From Saccharomyces paradoxus (lineage: Eukaryota; Ascomycota; Saccharomycetes; Saccharomycetales; Saccharomycetaceae): 64,000 nucleotides of DNA. Under the pieces are notes generated by a model. It was given only the letters and a program-made list of their open reading frames with translations, made no database searches and was not told where the DNA came from. The DNA lies in the NCBI RefSeq assembly GCF_002079055.1, contig NC_047497.1, positions 62,001 to 126,000 of the forward strand, given 5' to 3'. Numbering within the stretch: position 1 is the first letter of the stretch; each line of letters opens with the position of its first letter. The translations under genes were made by a program, and so were the position numbers. This document shows, in pieces, positions 1 to 12,425 of this stretch.

Positions 1-186
1 TCCTATCATCATCACATAACTTGTTATCTACCCATATATTTGAGTTTCACTTTTGTTATTAGTTGAGGTAACTATTTTCAACTTTGGTAAAACCGAACTC
101 GGAACTAAACATAAATGAATGAAATGAATTTTTATACAAAGCTTTTACAGACTGTATACATATAAATGATATTCAATACATCAAAA

Positions 187-3100
187 CTACCAGAATGGAC
201 ACCAACCAATATAGTGTTGACATAGGTTTTCCACGGAGGTGGCTTGCTGAATTAATTTGTCCACTTGTTCCGGAACGTCCAAATCGTTAAACTTTCTTAT
301 ATCGTTTCCTGTTAATTTGTCAGTGATACGCCTCAAAACCAACATAGCCCTTGCATTCCTAATAGCATTTTTGTGCTCGTTTTCCACCTTTTGAACTTCT
401 TCTTCGGTAATGGTGCCATTACTCAATAGCTCATTGGCATTCATCACAGGCAGTTGAATACCTGTCTCTTCTTCAATTTTCTTTGTCGGTAAGTCAAAAC
501 CCCAATTAATCAAAGGATCGAAAGCAAAAGCTTCAAGAATTGCCATTAATGAATCTTTGTTATCCCTAAGCACCTTCATAACATTCTCGCATGTAATACG
601 GAAGCTACCTTCAATGCCACTCACTTCCATCGCATATGTTAACATTCTAGTTAATCTAAAAGGTACTTTTTCGGGGAATTTTTCTCTTAATATAGCAGCC
701 TCAAAACAATCTCCAAAATCAATATGGATAACTTTTCCAGTGATTCTATCTAACATTAAATTACTAGGGTGACGATCACCTAACCCCAATATATAACCAG
801 TCATGGACATGACAGCTAACGATCTCGTGTAAGTGGTTCTACGCTCCAACCATGTTTCCGATGACCTACTCTTCAACCACAACACCTTATAGAGGTCTTG
901 TCCCTCCGTGTTATTCAGTGCGTATGTGAAGACTTCTACCTTCTGTAGCAAGGTTAAATTGTCATAATCAGGTGCCATTTGTAGCATGACCCAATGCTCA
1001 ATGTTTAATGGAATTTTTTTGGCTTCTCTATGCTCTCTGATTAACACATGGAATGTGTCACTATTTGGCACCCAACCCAGTAACCCAGACTTAGGGGATA
1101 GTGGGATCGCAGGATATTGTTGGATGTCTAGATGCCTTCTAAAGCACTCGGCATCATTTTGTAACAGCGTGTTAACTAAACCGAATAATTGCATGACCAA
1201 GCTATCCTGTCTAATGTCCTCATGCCCTTTCAACAGGTACTTATAATCTTTACCATCACTACCTTTGATACAAAATTTTCTTGGCCTTTGTTTAGATGAG
1301 ATTACTGAAAATACAGGCTCAAACTTCGATATTTTAACGATTGGTTTCCCACCACTTGCACGGGTCCCGGGGACAGCCAATTCCAAATCATGCGCAGATA
1401 ATAGTTTTGGTGAAACATGTTGTAGTTCCAAAGTTTGTAATTGTGGCAACTGTTTACCAATCTTCCTGAAAACATTATAGTAAATATCCCACGCCTGGTT
1501 TAAATTACTAACATCTTTAGATTTCTTATAATTCATCAGCCATTCATAAGCGTCATCTAAGTCCCTACCAAAAGAATTTTGAAACGATATTTCTCTTAAA
1601 GTTTCCGGCCCTCTCTTCAGCTTTTCATACAGAGGCTCTAGAGCGGCAAACATCTTTTCGGTATTATGTTCTCCAAAAAACTGCCTACTGGCATCATCCA
1701 GGCCTTCATACCATTGCTCATGCCAAAGCACTGCCATACGAATCAATTCGTGGCTGACAAGTTCCGCCTGGTCGACCAAAACTGGACTATGTATTCTCAT
1801 CTTTTCAATGATAGACAAAGCTGCTTTTTGTCTAGATAAAGATTCGGATTTAATTGCAACCATTAATGGATACACCAATGCCTGCGGATGAGCCTTACCT
1901 AGATCAGATAATAAGGAGAGCAACGATCTACTAACAATTTGGTTAGGTTGATGAATTCTAGAAATTAACTGCGGCAGCACTTCCAACCATGTGCCAATTT
2001 GGATTAGGTTGAAACCCTCGTGCATAGCTTGGGTTGCTTCTGGAATGCCCCCAAAAGTAAACCATAAGGTTAATAATCTCAATGCGTCTTGAAGAGAACT
2101 TGATTCTGATAAGGAAATTGAATGAAAAAAACCTTTAATTGCTGGAATTACGTGCCTGTTTATCAAATTAGAAGAATAATGGATTTCCTTAGCATCAAAT
2201 GTATTAACGCCAATCATACCATTACCAAACTCATTAATGTCAGTTACAGAAGAGGCATCACTTCCCTCCTGTTTCTTTTTGGATACAGATGTCAGCATAG
2301 AAATGACTTCAAAATTGGCTAGTGCCCAGTTATGCCAGGCTTTGTACCACGTGCTATCAAAATGAGTAGCGAGCAGATAGGAGCCTAGGATTGAATCTGG
2401 ATTACTCAATCTCCATTTAGGCTGTAAGCAAACTCTCCATTCTCCTTGCTTCAAGAAACAACGAGCTAAAAGCTTAGTATAGTCTTCAATATGACAGGGA
2501 ACCTTTTCGCTCTGTTGAGGAACGCTTTGAGCTATCATATTATTTGGATCCAAACCCAAATCATGAGCCATTCTAGATGTAAAATTGATTAATTGCTTCA
2601 AAGCTTCATCTTGCAACCCCGTGGCCCACAAGTATTTTAGCTGTGCATAAACGACTGGAGGAGACGCCTTAGCAGTATTGGGATGATCTGGGTCATCAGT
2701 TTCCTCGAGCAATGTATTCAAGACCTTTTTAGCTAGCGCCATCCTACCTGATTTCCTGCATAGGTTGGCAAACTTAATCCTGACCTGAGCATCTTGCTTT
2801 GGCTTTATTACCAATGATCTGACACGCAAGATTCTTTGCCAGACATCAATATTCTTTTGACAACCCAACAATCTTGTATTCCATGTCTCTCTCATAATTG
2901 AACGTTTATCTGAATTCTGTGGTAGCTTCTTATATTTAATAATCTCCTCTAACTCCGCTATAATCTGCGCTCTAACAACAACATTATATGCTCTATTATA
3001 GCTTTCATTAACAAGAGCAGACAGTTCGGTAACTAGAAGGTCCCTTGCATTAAAGATATGAACTTCTGCCTTCTTGAAATTATTCCTATGCAAACACAAA

Positions 3101-6100
3101 ATTGCGTCATAGAATTCTTTATCTGGTGACTGAGATTTCATGACACTTGTATATTGGGCTATTTCATCCCATTGCTCCAAACCCCAAGCAGCCCCAGCAG
3201 CCAAAGGTGCCATGGCCTTCTTCACTTCAGGCTTTGCTGTTCCCCACTTTTCAGAAGCCAATTTAGAAAGCTCTTCCCACTCTCCAAGGGCATATAATGA
3301 TCTCAATTTCCCCATCATCACTTCAACCGAATCTTCTCCTGCTGCCTCTTTCTCGTTATATGCTGCAAGAGCATCCTCCCAACGTTGTAGTTTTTCGTAC
3401 CACGTTTCCTTCAGCTGTAATTCGTTGTGCTGTTGTGCGTGCTTTAAAATACCAATGGCAGAATCAGTTTGATGAAGTTGGTTATCGATGCTAATCAATG
3501 CTTCAATTGTTGAATTTTTCGGCTCTTCCAAGAATTCTACCTCTTTATAATGTAGTGCCTTCGCAAAAGCATGACATTTTTGGGCGTACTTACCTAACGT
3601 ATGGATTGGGATAGGTAATGGCTTGTCATCGTGCTCCATAAATTCTACTAAATTTAACAACATTTGATAAATTTCTGGGGGGTTCTCAGAGGACGACAAA
3701 GCTTTGCATAAGGCTTGAACCAAATCCTCTTGGTATGAAGTTTGAAGAACAACCCAGCAACTGGAAAATGAAGCATTGAATAATTCTCTCGCTAAAGGAT
3801 AGTAAACGCTGACTAAACTCGAACATGAACGTAAGCAAGCTGAAGGTGATTCCTTTAACAGCTGAATGGAAAGCCTTCTTATCCATTCTTGCCAATCTTC
3901 TTTTGTCTTCTGCTGAGAGCAATACCATGCATTCTTCAAGATATTTTGGTTTACAGGTAATTTCGTTACTTGCAATTCATCCTCATATTTTCCCCTTTCA
4001 GGTGCTTCGTTCTCCTTGTCAAATATGATGTTTGTTGGTAAGCCTTCATTATTCAGTAATTTATTAACGAGCTGGTCATACACTGAATGCTGAATCCTAT
4101 TCCTTAACAATGCTTTGTTAATCACTGGCACAAATACCACAAAGTCAGTACCTAGTTGTAAAAGGAGCAAACTTAGCGTATTCATGGTTGCCTTTGTTAG
4201 TTCTCTGTCGCCATTATTCAAAATCCTTACCAACGCCTGAACAATCCTTGATGACATTTCAGAAAGGTTGATATTCTTTGCTAATCTACCCAAAGTTATA
4301 ATCGAGATTTTCTTTAAGCTTCCAGCGGAATATTCAGTCATTCTAACAACGATGGGCATAATTAAGTGTGAATAATCTTCTAGATTCGGCCCAAAAGTAA
4401 CCAGAGATTTCAATATGCGAATAGAAACGATTCTTTTATTAGACTGGTCGTTCTCAAGAATGTCAAGAAAAAAGGTTAAAGTTTCCGGAACAAATCTTTT
4501 GAACTCACCCTCTAGAGCCTTGGATATCGATTCTATGACCGAAATAATCGTAATTTGTAGTTTAATGATTGGAAAAAATTCTCTAATTACACCATAGATT
4601 TTTTCGACATGCGGTCTAATATGTTGCTTGACAATTGAGATGAGAGATCCCAATTGCTGAAAATAAAAGTCAAGCTGTGATGGTGGGCATGAGCGCATTA
4701 CCAAAATAATACCTGGAATAATTTGATCCAAGAAGGTGACGCATCTTAAACCAAGGTTTTGAAAAATATGCATAATGGCCTGAATAGCGGCTGTGTGATG
4801 GATTGACAACGATGGGTCATTTAGAATCTTCATTAGATTGTGAATAACTACTGTGGGATAATATTCGTCGTTAGATGGGGATACTCCTTGCATTAGCAGT
4901 GCGATATCAATTGAAGGAGCATTTTGCTCTACTGAACTCTTCGAGTTTGATGTAACTTCTATCTCTCTGTGCTTATACGGATCAAGGGCGCCTAGTATAC
5001 CGATCAAACGAACCGTTCCACGCCTGATATGAGGGTTATTCTCTGTCTTAAGAATATTAATCAAAATACCGAGTAACTCTGGGTAGTCAAGCAAAGGGCC
5101 AACAACATAACCAGAGGAAGCAGCCAGCTGTCCTAATGTTGTCAAGGCGGCATCTCTTTTAAAGGAATTCGATTGGTCCTGAAATGTATTAATAATCAAT
5201 GGCATCAATTCCTTCAAATAACGCGTCATTTCTTTACCCCCAACAACTGATAGTTCACCCAAAACTTTTAAAGCAGTGGATGCTACGGCAGATGAAGCAT
5301 CCTGGCATTTAGGAAGAATGACATCTAAAATAGGATCAATATAAGGCTTCGCTACTTCATCGCTAGAATTTATCAGCGTACACAATAACGTTGCACTTTC
5401 TTCCTTTTTTTTTGGCATATTTGAGTATTTCAATTGCGTCAATAGTTCCAATAAAGTTTTCCTTAAAGAAGGAACTACATAAGCGGGGTTGACAGAACTT
5501 AATCTGCCTATTATTTTGATAGCTTCCAATTGAATACCAAATATCTCATCATTCAATGCCATGAAAAGTAGGCGTAAATTGTCTGGTTGTGCCAATTGAG
5601 GATCAAAATTTGACCCTAAATGCTGAAGAATTTCCAATCTAATTTCTGCAACCGGATCCGTTATTGCGATCATCAATAGCTTGCTCAACACTTCAGAAAC
5701 GGAATGTAAAGCGTGAACTGATGTTTGTTTACAGATATCATCTTTGATAAATAAATCACATGAGGTTAATGCTGCTAATTTTCTGACAGATGGATCCTCA
5801 TGTTCAATGTAAGAAATTGTAATGAGCCTAACGAACTCGGTCAAGGAATATTGATGATGAATTAACTGCAACATCTTAAAACACTGTATCAAAATTTGGG
5901 CATCTGTAATATCGTCATTGGATTCACCAGTTTTTTTCATGAAGCTTTGGTTTCTTGATTTACGAGCCTTTTCAATGGAGAATTGATTATTAAAATCGTA
6001 TTGGTTCGATTGAGTAAATTTTTCACCAGACAAGGATATTGACAGTAAATTCAGAATCCTCGAATTAACGGTAGATTCCAACGAAGGTATTTTCTCGTTA

Positions 6101-7611
6101 AGGATCATTAAAGTTTCCTGCATATGGTCGGACATAGGACAATTCAACATCAAGTTAAGAAGATCTTTGTTCAAGTGCTTGGCAAAAGCTGGGCCCAAAG
6201 CACAAGCTAATTTACCAATGCAATAAAATAAATCCTTCTCAAATTGTTTTCTGAGTTTGAATTTTGTTCTTAAGCCTTCTCTAATATTATCCAAAATAAG
6301 TGTCATATAGGGTGAAATGCTTGAACTGACCTCGAATGCAATATCACCTATGGAAACTAATATGAAAGGTTTGTCCGAATTATTCGCAGCATTCATATCG
6401 ATATTCTTCAAATATCTCAAATAATGAACCATTATCCTATCAAGATATTTATTTGTGAAAATGGCAGGGTCAAAAGCAGCCAGAAGAGGTAAAATGGCAT
6501 AAACTTCTCTCCTTATCACATCAAATTTATATTCTTTGTATTTCATAGTAGCCTTATAGATATCATCATATTTGTCTCTAAGATAAGGTGCTTTTAAACT
6601 GAGTAATTCTCGAAATACTAACAGAGTAGCATGGACTGAATCATTCGTATTAAGACTTAAACCGTGAGTACAACCTTGGAATAACCTTTGAAACCATTGT
6701 TTTCCTAAAGCAGGGTCTCTGTCTTGAATGATAGTAAGGCATTTGCCCAATGCCACTGCGGCATCTAATCGTATAATAAGTTTTGCATCCCTTAGTGGCA
6801 CCCAAATATTGTCCAGGATGGAGTTAACGTAAGGATATAAAAGGTAGGGTGAATTGTCAGCCAATGCCTTTATAATTAATAGCGCAGCATGCCGCCTATA
6901 TTCCAATTTAGAGTTCGACGAGTTATTATCTGCCGTCAGAGTAAGCCAATCAATGCATGTTCTGACCTCAAATTCGACAAAATCTGACGTTAGTGTACCA
7001 CCTGGCACAGCCAGTCTGCCCAAGGTGTTAGCCGCTAATCTCATAACTTCAATGTCACTGGATGGAATTAAAACACGCAAATAATTCGCCAGTCTTGAAG
7101 TTTGATTTGGCAGCTCTTCTGTACTCAGATAAAATGAGATCAGAGTATCAACGGCGAGAATACCACCTATCTTCTCACTCGATGTAAAACCATGTATAAG
7201 CTCAAATATCTTATTATTTAAGCTGTTACTAAACCTTTGAAATTGCTCAGCAGATACCTCCCTTGCTAATGATGTCAAAGTAGTGCTTAATTCATTGGCG
7301 CCAGAGGCTCGTTCTTGTGGCACATCGCTTTTAAGTTTATCAAAAATCAAATTCAAAGTAGAAAATGTTGTATCTAACTCTGGATCTACAAAGGATATTT
7401 TACCAATGTGACCGGCCGAACCATTAATAACTCTACCTGAGTCATTGGGCCCATTGTGGTTGGAATCTGTGTTTGAAGTTGTTGACATCTCATCATCGTG
7501 GGAGTGTGATTTATGTGTAAGTTTCTTTCTTGTTCTGTGTTTGCCTTCACCCCTTTGTCGTAGAGACAATAGGTTAGGTGGTGTAGTGTATTTATTAATG
7601 TATTTGTTCAT
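187..7611 (-). CDS. TOR2: TOR2 phosphatidylinositol-kinase-related protein kinase
   Basis: This is the TOR kinase of yeast TORC1 and TORC2. It links nutrients to growth and, through its essential TORC2 role, controls actin and plasma-membrane homeostasis. The 2474-residue product has the length I remember for S. cerevisiae Tor2. Helical HEAT repeats fill roughly residues 80-1300, followed by the FAT region. The FKBP12-rapamycin-binding segment includes [20 protein letters not shown] and the serine near 1975 known for rapamycin resistance. The kinase domain shows GLGDRHPSN near 2277 and HIDFGD near 2298, and the FATC tail ends in WCPFW. The start at 7611 gives the expected [11 protein letters not shown]-terminus. 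The frame is intact with no truncation. TOR1, the paralogue, lies elsewhere; this product is assigned to TOR2 by its N-terminus and its neighbours. Confidence 0.98.
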   Translation of the reverse strand: MNKYINKYTTPPNLLSLRQRGEGKHRTRKKLTHKSHSHDDEMSTTSNTDSNHNGPNDSGRVINGSAGHIGKISFVDPELDTTFSTLNLIFDKLKSDVPQERASGANELSTTLTSLAREVSAEQFQRFSNSLNNKIFELIHGFTSSEKIGGILAVDTLISFYLSTEELPNQTSRLANYLRVLIPSSDIEVMRLAANTLGRLAVPGGTLTSDFVEFEVRTCIDWLTLTADNNSSNSKLEYRRHAALLIIKALADNSPYLLYPYVNSILDNIWVPLRDAKLIIRLDAAVALGKCLTIIQDRDPALGKQWFQRLFQGCTHGLSLNTNDSVHATLLVFRELLSLKAPYLRDKYDDIYKATMKYKEYKFDVIRREVYAILPLLAAFDPAIFTNKYLDRIMVHYLRYLKNIDMNAANNSDKPFILVSIGDIAFEVSSSISPYMTLILDNIREGLRTKFKLRKQFEKDLFYCIGKLACALGPAFAKHLNKDLLNLMLNCPMSDHMQETLMILNEKIPSLESTVNSRILNLLSISLSGEKFTQSNQYDFNNQFSIEKARKSRNQSFMKKTGESNDDITDAQILIQCFKMLQLIHHQYSLTEFVRLITISYIEHEDPSVRKLAALTSCDLFIKDDICKQTSVHALHSVSEVLSKLLMIAITDPVAEIRLEILQHLGSNFDPQLAQPDNLRLLFMALNDEIFGIQLEAIKIIGRLSSVNPAYVVPSLRKTLLELLTQLKYSNMPKKKEESATLLCTLINSSDEVAKPYIDPILDVILPKCQDASSAVASTALKVLGELSVVGGKEMTRYLKELMPLIINTFQDQSNSFKRDAALTTLGQLAASSGYVVGPLLDYPELLGILINILKTENNPHIRRGTVRLIGILGALDPYKHREIEVTSNSKSSVEQNAPSIDIALLMQGVSPSNDEYYPTVVIHNLMKILNDPSLSIHHTAAIQAIMHIFQNLGLRCVTFLDQIIPGIILVMRSCPPSQLDFYFQQLGSLISIVKQHIRPHVEKIYGVIREFFPIIKLQITIISVIESISKALEGEFKRFVPETLTFFLDILENDQSNKRIVSIRILKSLVTFGPNLEDYSHLIMPIVVRMTEYSAGSLKKISIITLGRLAKNINLSEMSSRIVQALVRILNNGDRELTKATMNTLSLLLLQLGTDFVVFVPVINKALLRNRIQHSVYDQLVNKLLNNEGLPTNIIFDKENEAPERGKYEDELQVTKLPVNQNILKNAWYCSQQKTKEDWQEWIRRLSIQLLKESPSACLRSCSSLVSVYYPLARELFNASFSSCWVVLQTSYQEDLVQALCKALSSSENPPEIYQMLLNLVEFMEHDDKPLPIPIHTLGKYAQKCHAFAKALHYKEVEFLEEPKNSTIEALISIDNQLHQTDSAIGILKHAQQHNELQLKETWYEKLQRWEDALAAYNEKEAAGEDSVEVMMGKLRSLYALGEWEELSKLASEKWGTAKPEVKKAMAPLAAGAAWGLEQWDEIAQYTSVMKSQSPDKEFYDAILCLHRNNFKKAEVHIFNARDLLVTELSALVNESYNRAYNVVVRAQIIAELEEIIKYKKLPQNSDKRSIMRETWNTRLLGCQKNIDVWQRILRVRSLVIKPKQDAQVRIKFANLCRKSGRMALAKKVLNTLLEETDDPDHPNTAKASPPVVYAQLKYLWATGLQDEALKQLINFTSRMAHDLGLDPNNMIAQSVPQQSEKVPCHIEDYTKLLARCFLKQGEWRVCLQPKWRLSNPDSILGSYLLATHFDSTWYKAWHNWALANFEVISMLTSVSKKKQEGSDASSVTDINEFGNGMIGVNTFDAKEIHYSSNLINRHVIPAIKGFFHSISLSESSSLQDALRLLTLWFTFGGIPEATQAMHEGFNLIQIGTWLEVLPQLISRIHQPNQIVSRSLLSLLSDLGKAHPQALVYPLMVAIKSESLSRQKAALSIIEKMRIHSPVLVDQAELVSHELIRMAVLWHEQWYEGLDDASRQFFGEHNTEKMFAALEPLYEKLKRGPETLREISFQNSFGRDLDDAYEWLMNYKKSKDVSNLNQAWDIYYNVFRKIGKQLPQLQTLELQHVSPKLLSAHDLELAVPGTRASGGKPIVKISKFEPVFSVISSKQRPRKFCIKGSDGKDYKYLLKGHEDIRQDSLVMQLFGLVNTLLQNDAECFRRHLDIQQYPAIPLSPKSGLLGWVPNSDTFHVLIREHREAKKIPLNIEHWVMLQMAPDYDNLTLLQKVEVFTYALNNTEGQDLYKVLWLKSRSSETWLERRTTYTRSLAVMSMTGYILGLGDRHPSNLMLDRITGKVIHIDFGDCFEAAILREKFPEKVPFRLTRMLTYAMEVSGIEGSFRITCENVMKVLRDNKDSLMAILEAFAFDPLINWGFDLPTKKIEEETGIQLPVMNANELLSNGTITEEEVQKVENEHKNAIRNARAMLVLRRITDKLTGNDIRKFNDLDVPEQVDKLIQQATSVENLCQHYIGWCPFW

Positions 7612-8167
7612 TTCTCATATGAGGTAAATAAAGGTTAGGAATCTCTTTGAGAAAGATGATATTATTTGATCTTAATGACTATACTGTTTATGCACCCCGG
7701 TATTTTTTCCTTTCTGGTGATCCTTGTCTTCAGCAAAGAAGTACGAATAAAGCTCAGTTAAGAAAAGGATTGAGGTCACGGCGATGAATAACGATCTTTT
7801 CTACTACTCTTACCGTCTTCAAGTTTTTACTGCTGCTATATATGCCAGTCTTTATTTAAACATCTTCGGAGCTTAAAACCATATCCGGGTAAATTTCCTC
7901 GCATGGTTCTAAGAATCCTTTAACTAAGATACGATATAATAAGGAAAAGAGCTGCAGCAAAATGAAAGATAAGTTAATAACATCAAGATTATATGTGTGT
8001 TTGATTTAATTGCAATGTTATGATGTTGTAGTGTAGTGTCACAGCGTTGTTACGCTTCTGTCGGCATGTTTGTCACTTATCACTGGTGCCAAATGCAGCA
8101 GTATGTAATGATGGTAATAAATATATAATACAAATGTATAGGGGGAAGGATTTGGAAATGAGGCGAA
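7612..8167. other. TOR2 upstream / MNN4 downstream region
   Basis: This 556-bp interval separates two minus-strand genes, so it must hold the TOR2 promoter and the MNN4 3' end. I see a Reb1-type site (listed separately) and A/T-rich runs. No RNA gene or convincing ORF is visible. Confidence 0.6.
7885..7892 (+). promoter_or_regulatory. Reb1-type site CCGGGTAA
   Basis: CCGGGTAA is the core recognition sequence of the general regulatory factor Reb1. It lies about 275 bp upstream of the TOR2 start and about 275 bp downstream of the MNN4 stop. Reb1 can exclude nucleosomes at promoters and can also act as a transcription roadblock. Either role fits: opening the TOR2 promoter or stopping MNN4 read-through. 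The match is seen; occupancy is inferred. Confidence 0.5.
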
Positions 8168-11100
8168 TCATGAATTCTCAATCTGGGTCTCTAGATTTTG
8201 ATTGTTTTTGTCTTCCTCTTCCTTCTTCTTCTTCTCCTCTTCTTCCTTCTTCTTCTTCTCCTCTTCTTCCTTCTTCTTCTTCTCCTCTTCTTCCTTCCTC
8301 TTCCTCTCCTCTTCTTCCTTCTTCTTCTTTTCCTCTTCTTCCTTTTTCTTCTTTTCCTCTTCTTCCTTCTTCTTCCTCTCCTCTTCTTCCTTCTTCTTCT
8401 TCTCCTCTTCTTCCTTCTTCTTCTTCTCCTCTTCTTCTTTTTTCTTCTTTTCTTCTTCCTTCTTCTTCTTTTCCTCTTCCTTCTTCTTCTTTTCCTCTTC
8501 CTTCTTCTTCTTTTCCTCTTCTTCCTTCTTCTTCTTTTCCCTCTTCTTTCTTTCTTCAAGTACTTTGGCGTACGCATAGTCCTCGTATACGATAATAGGA
8601 TCCTTATCAAACATTTGAATACCCTTCCTATTAACATCGGATAAAGTGGGTGCAAAAAGATCTAAACCATATGAATTTAGATTCAAAAAGGCGTTACTAC
8701 TGAAGTTTAAATTCGATCTGAAATCCACAGGATTTATATCAACAGTGTTAGCGGGGGTATAATCATTAGTGTTATCATCTGGAAGTGCTCCAGTTTCATC
8801 AAAAGTAATATTGAAAAGTGAAAAATTCCTGTATTTTAAACCTACAGACAAATCGATAATTTTCCCGACGTATTCCTCATGAACCATCTTGGCAATTTGA
8901 TTTAACGTAGTCTGGTTCATAGATTTTGATAAATCTTCCCACATGGCCTTTTCATAACTAAAAAGAAATGGGTCCTTTGCGGGGGAACTTAACTTAGGAG
9001 CGACATTAATACGCAATTGATGTAGTAGCTTTTTTTTTTCAATAAATGTCAGGTTTTGGCAATATTGAATTTCCAATTCCTTTTGCCTATATGCAGTGAC
9101 ATTGAAGGAATTGTACAAGTTAGTGAATATCTCGATAAAACCAGCTCTTGGAATATTTTTATAAATTAAGCTAACGTCGTCCATGGATAGGTTTTTAAAA
9201 GAATATTCAGAGACCTTATTGGAATCGAAAAGTTTAGACTCAAATTTCGTGGATGATATTTCTTTCAAAAGGTTCGGGTTCCATGAGTTGATGCTAGGAA
9301 TGTTTGGATACCACGAATTAATGTTACTGCATTTCTTTAAATTGTTATATTCGAACCAGAATCTGAATTCGGGCAAATAAGCTGTGTTTTTGTAAGCATC
9401 AAACGCATATCTATCAGGAACATGGTATTCATTGTGCAAACAGTAGGTATGTCTGTGAGGAATCAACGCCGGTACACCATGAAAAATAGTATTGATTAAG
9501 GGGGACAACTCTTCGAAGGAATTAAAATGGTTGTTTCTACAGTTGTAAAGCTTGAGTTTGTCGTTAAGGAAATATCTTTGTTTAGGGTTCAACTTGTTTT
9601 CAATGGTCTTGGATTTTGGTATATCTTCCAGTTCCTTTTTCAAAAGATCTTTCAAATCAGTATCAGTGGGGACCCTTTTATGGCTCTTATTTTCGTCACC
9701 GGTAATGTAATCACGTAATTCGGTGATGTTTAGAGTAGCCATATTGACTAACCCATCATCTACTTTGTCGGGCAAAGTGGCGGTCTCACCGTCCGATTCA
9801 GGGATATTATTGATGTCCAAATGTTCTTCCTGCAAGCGTTCTTCAATGTACGAATTTAAGTAATCTCTACTGGGGGCGGAAGTACTAGCTAGGCCGGTAA
9901 TATCAATATAAAGACCGGTGTCAACGTCAATGAATCTTGCATCGATATTGTTTTTACCATTACCATTGATTCTTACTGTCAAGGAGTCGCTGACGTCAAG
10001 GAAGTAACGACCATTGCCCTGTCTTGGGTCTTCCAATATAAGAGATTGATTAAAGTACTGACTGAGCAACTGTAAATGCTTTATGGGCATTTGCAAGTCG
10101 AAATCGTTATCCCAAGGAAAAGCCATCCCATTGTAAAGATAGCCGTATAGTGTTCCATGAGACAACCAGGATATGATGCCATTGGCCTTAGTAAACTTTT
10201 GGAAAGTTCTAATCATCGCATTTAACCTTGCCTGGTATTCTTGCTTATCATTAATTAAAGTATCACCGTTGAAAAATCTTTTGTCACGATGGAACCCCAT
10301 ACCTTTATACTGTTTTACGGCACCCGCCTCATAGAAGAACTTTCTTTGCAACGCAGGGTTTATCTTTACGGAATTCTTCAAACTGTTTAAATAATTCTCA
10401 TTATGTGCGGAAAATTTGTCCGGATTGAGTTTCCTCTGTGACTCTAACTCCTCAATTTTCTTGGACGCATCGAACTTAAAATCCGAAGGGGACAAATGAA
10501 CCAAGTCTCTATTAAAAGTGGATTTATCAGTTTCCTTGATGTCGAGTTTATATAGGGAGTTCACTTGGTCGTTGGTGATGAATTCCTGGAAAAACCTATT
10601 GTGGTTGAACTCCACGTCCTGTTTATTTTTTTTTCTTCTCTTGTTTGTAGAATTAATGTTATCATTAATATACTCCTGCAACAGGCCGGATTGCACCAAA
10701 TTCTTCGACTTGTTAGTTTGCAAGGGTACCTGGTATGTGGAGTTATCCGATTCAATGATGGAAATGGATAGTGGATGCGACTGAGTAGTCAAAATGTAGT
10801 TTCTTGCCTGCAATTGGTAAACTTCTGGTCTGACTTTATCGTACAGCTCCTTTATTTGGAACTGCGTGCTAAATTTTAAGCCCTTAGGAGTGCCATGTCC
10901 ATCCGGAGTAAACAGCTTAGAGCAATGCTTTTTCAGTTCCTTTGTGTCCTTGATTCTGTCCTGCTTTCTAGCCGCCTTGTACCACAGTTTTTGTGTGTAT
11001 TTTGGTCTTTCGTATAGGAACAAAGGCTCGTCAAGCTCTGCCTCGATGGCCTCCAAAGACTCTTTATCGAAAGCGGATTGGAAAAGAAAATTACAAGGCA

Positions 11101-11662
11101 GAACGGTTTTGTCTATAGAAATTAACTTGTTCAGCTCGTGGAAAGTTGTCCAGTCGTACCAGGAAAAGGGTAATTCCTCTGGCTTATCTGCGCTATTATT
11201 TTGCAAATGGTTGAGAACAACGGACCACGTGAGACGAGGATCGAAGTCGTAGAACTTCAAGTCATCGACGGATTCGAGCTTGGTGCCCTTTTGAGGGCCC
11301 ATCTTGACCGAGAGCAGGTCATTTTGTAGGGTATATTCATTGACCCATTTAGGGTTGGTGCTAAATTTTAAATTTTCATATAAGGTCTTAGCGAACTGGA
11401 TCCTGCGATCATTTTTGAAAGACGAAGTCAGGAGCCCATACCAAGAATCGTCATCACTGTCAATTTCGTTGTAATTGGGTAGTAGATAATCAGCTTCTTG
11501 CCCAAGTCCATTACGCTGAGGTGAATTCGACCAGATGAACGTTATAATGATGATCTGCAGTAGAATGAGTGGGAGCAGAATCCGCCTTAAGGGGTAGTGT
11601 TTGACACGCAGCAGACCTGATAAGAATCGCCTGTGAAGTTTCGATGATATTCGCTGAAGCAT
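8168..11662 (-). CDS. MNN4: MNN4, positive regulator of mannosylphosphate transfer
   Basis: Mnn4 is needed, with the transferase Mnn6, to add mannosylphosphate to N- and O-linked glycans in the Golgi. The 1164-residue product starts with a short basic cytoplasmic tail and a signal anchor at about residues 28-44, so it should be a type II Golgi membrane protein. A LicD/fukutin-type nucleotidyltransferase region lies near residues 490-530 (WLSHGTLYGYLYNG followed by WDNDFDLQM). The last ~120 residues are almost wholly Lys and Glu blocks (KKKKEEEE type). I remember the S. cerevisiae protein as slightly longer (1178), which fits length change in this repeat. Whether Mnn4 is itself a catalyst or only an activator is debated; the LicD motif would allow catalysis. 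Confidence 0.97.
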   Translation of the reverse strand: MLQRISSKLHRRFLSGLLRVKHYPLRRILLPLILLQIIIITFIWSNSPQRNGLGQEADYLLPNYNEIDSDDDSWYGLLTSSFKNDRRIQFAKTLYENLKFSTNPKWVNEYTLQNDLLSVKMGPQKGTKLESVDDLKFYDFDPRLTWSVVLNHLQNNSADKPEELPFSWYDWTTFHELNKLISIDKTVLPCNFLFQSAFDKESLEAIEAELDEPLFLYERPKYTQKLWYKAARKQDRIKDTKELKKHCSKLFTPDGHGTPKGLKFSTQFQIKELYDKVRPEVYQLQARNYILTTQSHPLSISIIESDNSTYQVPLQTNKSKNLVQSGLLQEYINDNINSTNKRRKKNKQDVEFNHNRFFQEFITNDQVNSLYKLDIKETDKSTFNRDLVHLSPSDFKFDASKKIEELESQRKLNPDKFSAHNENYLNSLKNSVKINPALQRKFFYEAGAVKQYKGMGFHRDKRFFNGDTLINDKQEYQARLNAMIRTFQKFTKANGIISWLSHGTLYGYLYNGMAFPWDNDFDLQMPIKHLQLLSQYFNQSLILEDPRQGNGRYFLDVSDSLTVRINGNGKNNIDARFIDVDTGLYIDITGLASTSAPSRDYLNSYIEERLQEEHLDINNIPESDGETATLPDKVDDGLVNMATLNITELRDYITGDENKSHKRVPTDTDLKDLLKKELEDIPKSKTIENKLNPKQRYFLNDKLKLYNCRNNHFNSFEELSPLINTIFHGVPALIPHRHTYCLHNEYHVPDRYAFDAYKNTAYLPEFRFWFEYNNLKKCSNINSWYPNIPSINSWNPNLLKEISSTKFESKLFDSNKVSEYSFKNLSMDDVSLIYKNIPRAGFIEIFTNLYNSFNVTAYRQKELEIQYCQNLTFIEKKKLLHQLRINVAPKLSSPAKDPFLFSYEKAMWEDLSKSMNQTTLNQIAKMVHEEYVGKIIDLSVGLKYRNFSLFNITFDETGALPDDNTNDYTPANTVDINPVDFRSNLNFSSNAFLNLNSYGLDLFAPTLSDVNRKGIQMFDKDPIIVYEDYAYAKVLEERKKREKKKKEEEEKKKKEEEKKKKEEEKKKKEEEKKKKEEEEKKKKEEEEKKKKEEEERKKKEEEEKKKKEEEEKKKKEEEERKRKEEEEKKKKEEEEKKKKEEEEKKKKEEEDKNNQNLETQIENS
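8207..8557. repeat. Lys/Glu-coding purine/pyrimidine microsatellite in MNN4
   Basis: About 350 bp are almost pure pyrimidine on the plus strand (CTT, TTC and CCT words) and encode runs of three to four Glu alternating with four Lys at the MNN4 C-terminus. Such a tract has few stop codons in any frame on either strand, so it produces several spurious overlapping ORFs. Period lengths of 21 and 24 bp are mixed, as expected from slippage and unequal exchange. Confidence 0.95.
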
Positions 11663-12425
11663 AACTAATTAGTCTATCTGTGTGAAGGCCAACAATGTTG
11701 AGATGCGGTGAGTTCGGCGGTTAGTACAACGAAGTGATAAAAGTGGAAACGTGCTTCTTTAATTTAATTGTTAATATTGTTGCAGATATATAAAAAGAAA
11801 GAAGGAGCCAACGATGTATTTCTTTTTTATCGCACCAACGAAGCAAGCAGTAAAGAATGAAGATCAAGACGGCTCGAGCGCTGATATCAATTTGAAGCCA
11901 CGCTGGTAACTGCGCGGGTCATACGTAAGAGCCAAGAATGAACAGTTGACATTTCTTTTTTCTTTTTTTTTTTTTTTTTTTTTTTTTCATTTTTCATTCC
12001 TGTGTTTTGTTCTTTAGCTTCCAGTATACGGTTTTAGATACAGTATGTTCGTCATTGCCGAGGAAAACGGGGTGCAAAGGAGTAAAATCCGGGCATGAAT
12101 CCGTGCACCGCGCCTACGGTTTTCCGGAGAATTTTTTGCGCCGGTTTTAATATTCTTGACAACGCTTCCACGGAACTTTACTGCAGCGCGATGTTTTTTT
12201 AGTGGAGTTTTCTTGGCACTTGCAAATCTCTGCAAAGTGCCGCGCGCACGGGCGGAAACTCACACCGCCGCGAAGACTGGCCAGTACAAAAAAAAAGGAG
12301 AAATGAAAACAAACTTTTACGTATGTTACCGTTTTTGGTTGTTATTTGAGGTTCGGACTGGACTGTATGTAGTATATTGTAGGAAGGGGGGAATTGAATA
12401 TTATTTACTGTGCTGCACTTTTTGG
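11663..12425. other. MNN4 upstream / PTK1 downstream region
   Basis: This 763-bp interval holds the MNN4 promoter and the PTK1 3' end. It contains a 25-nt oligo(dT) run and, at 12050-12260, a stretch richer in G+C than the surrounding DNA. Overlapping 70-90 codon ORFs on both strands show no family features, and I do not call them genes. Confidence 0.55.
11963..11987 (+). repeat. Poly(dT) run of 25
   Basis: An uninterrupted run of 25 T lies about 300 bp upstream of the MNN4 start. Stiff poly(dA:dT) tracts of this length typically mark nucleosome-depleted yeast promoters. Exact length may vary between isolates or through sequencing error. Confidence 0.9.

Noticed and set aside
8047-8655. Several long ORFs on both strands over the MNN4 3' end (including the place of the old dubious ORF YKL202W)
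   Set aside because: They exist only because the CTT/TTC tract lacks stops in most frames; their products are pure low-complexity runs and MNN4 explains the tract.
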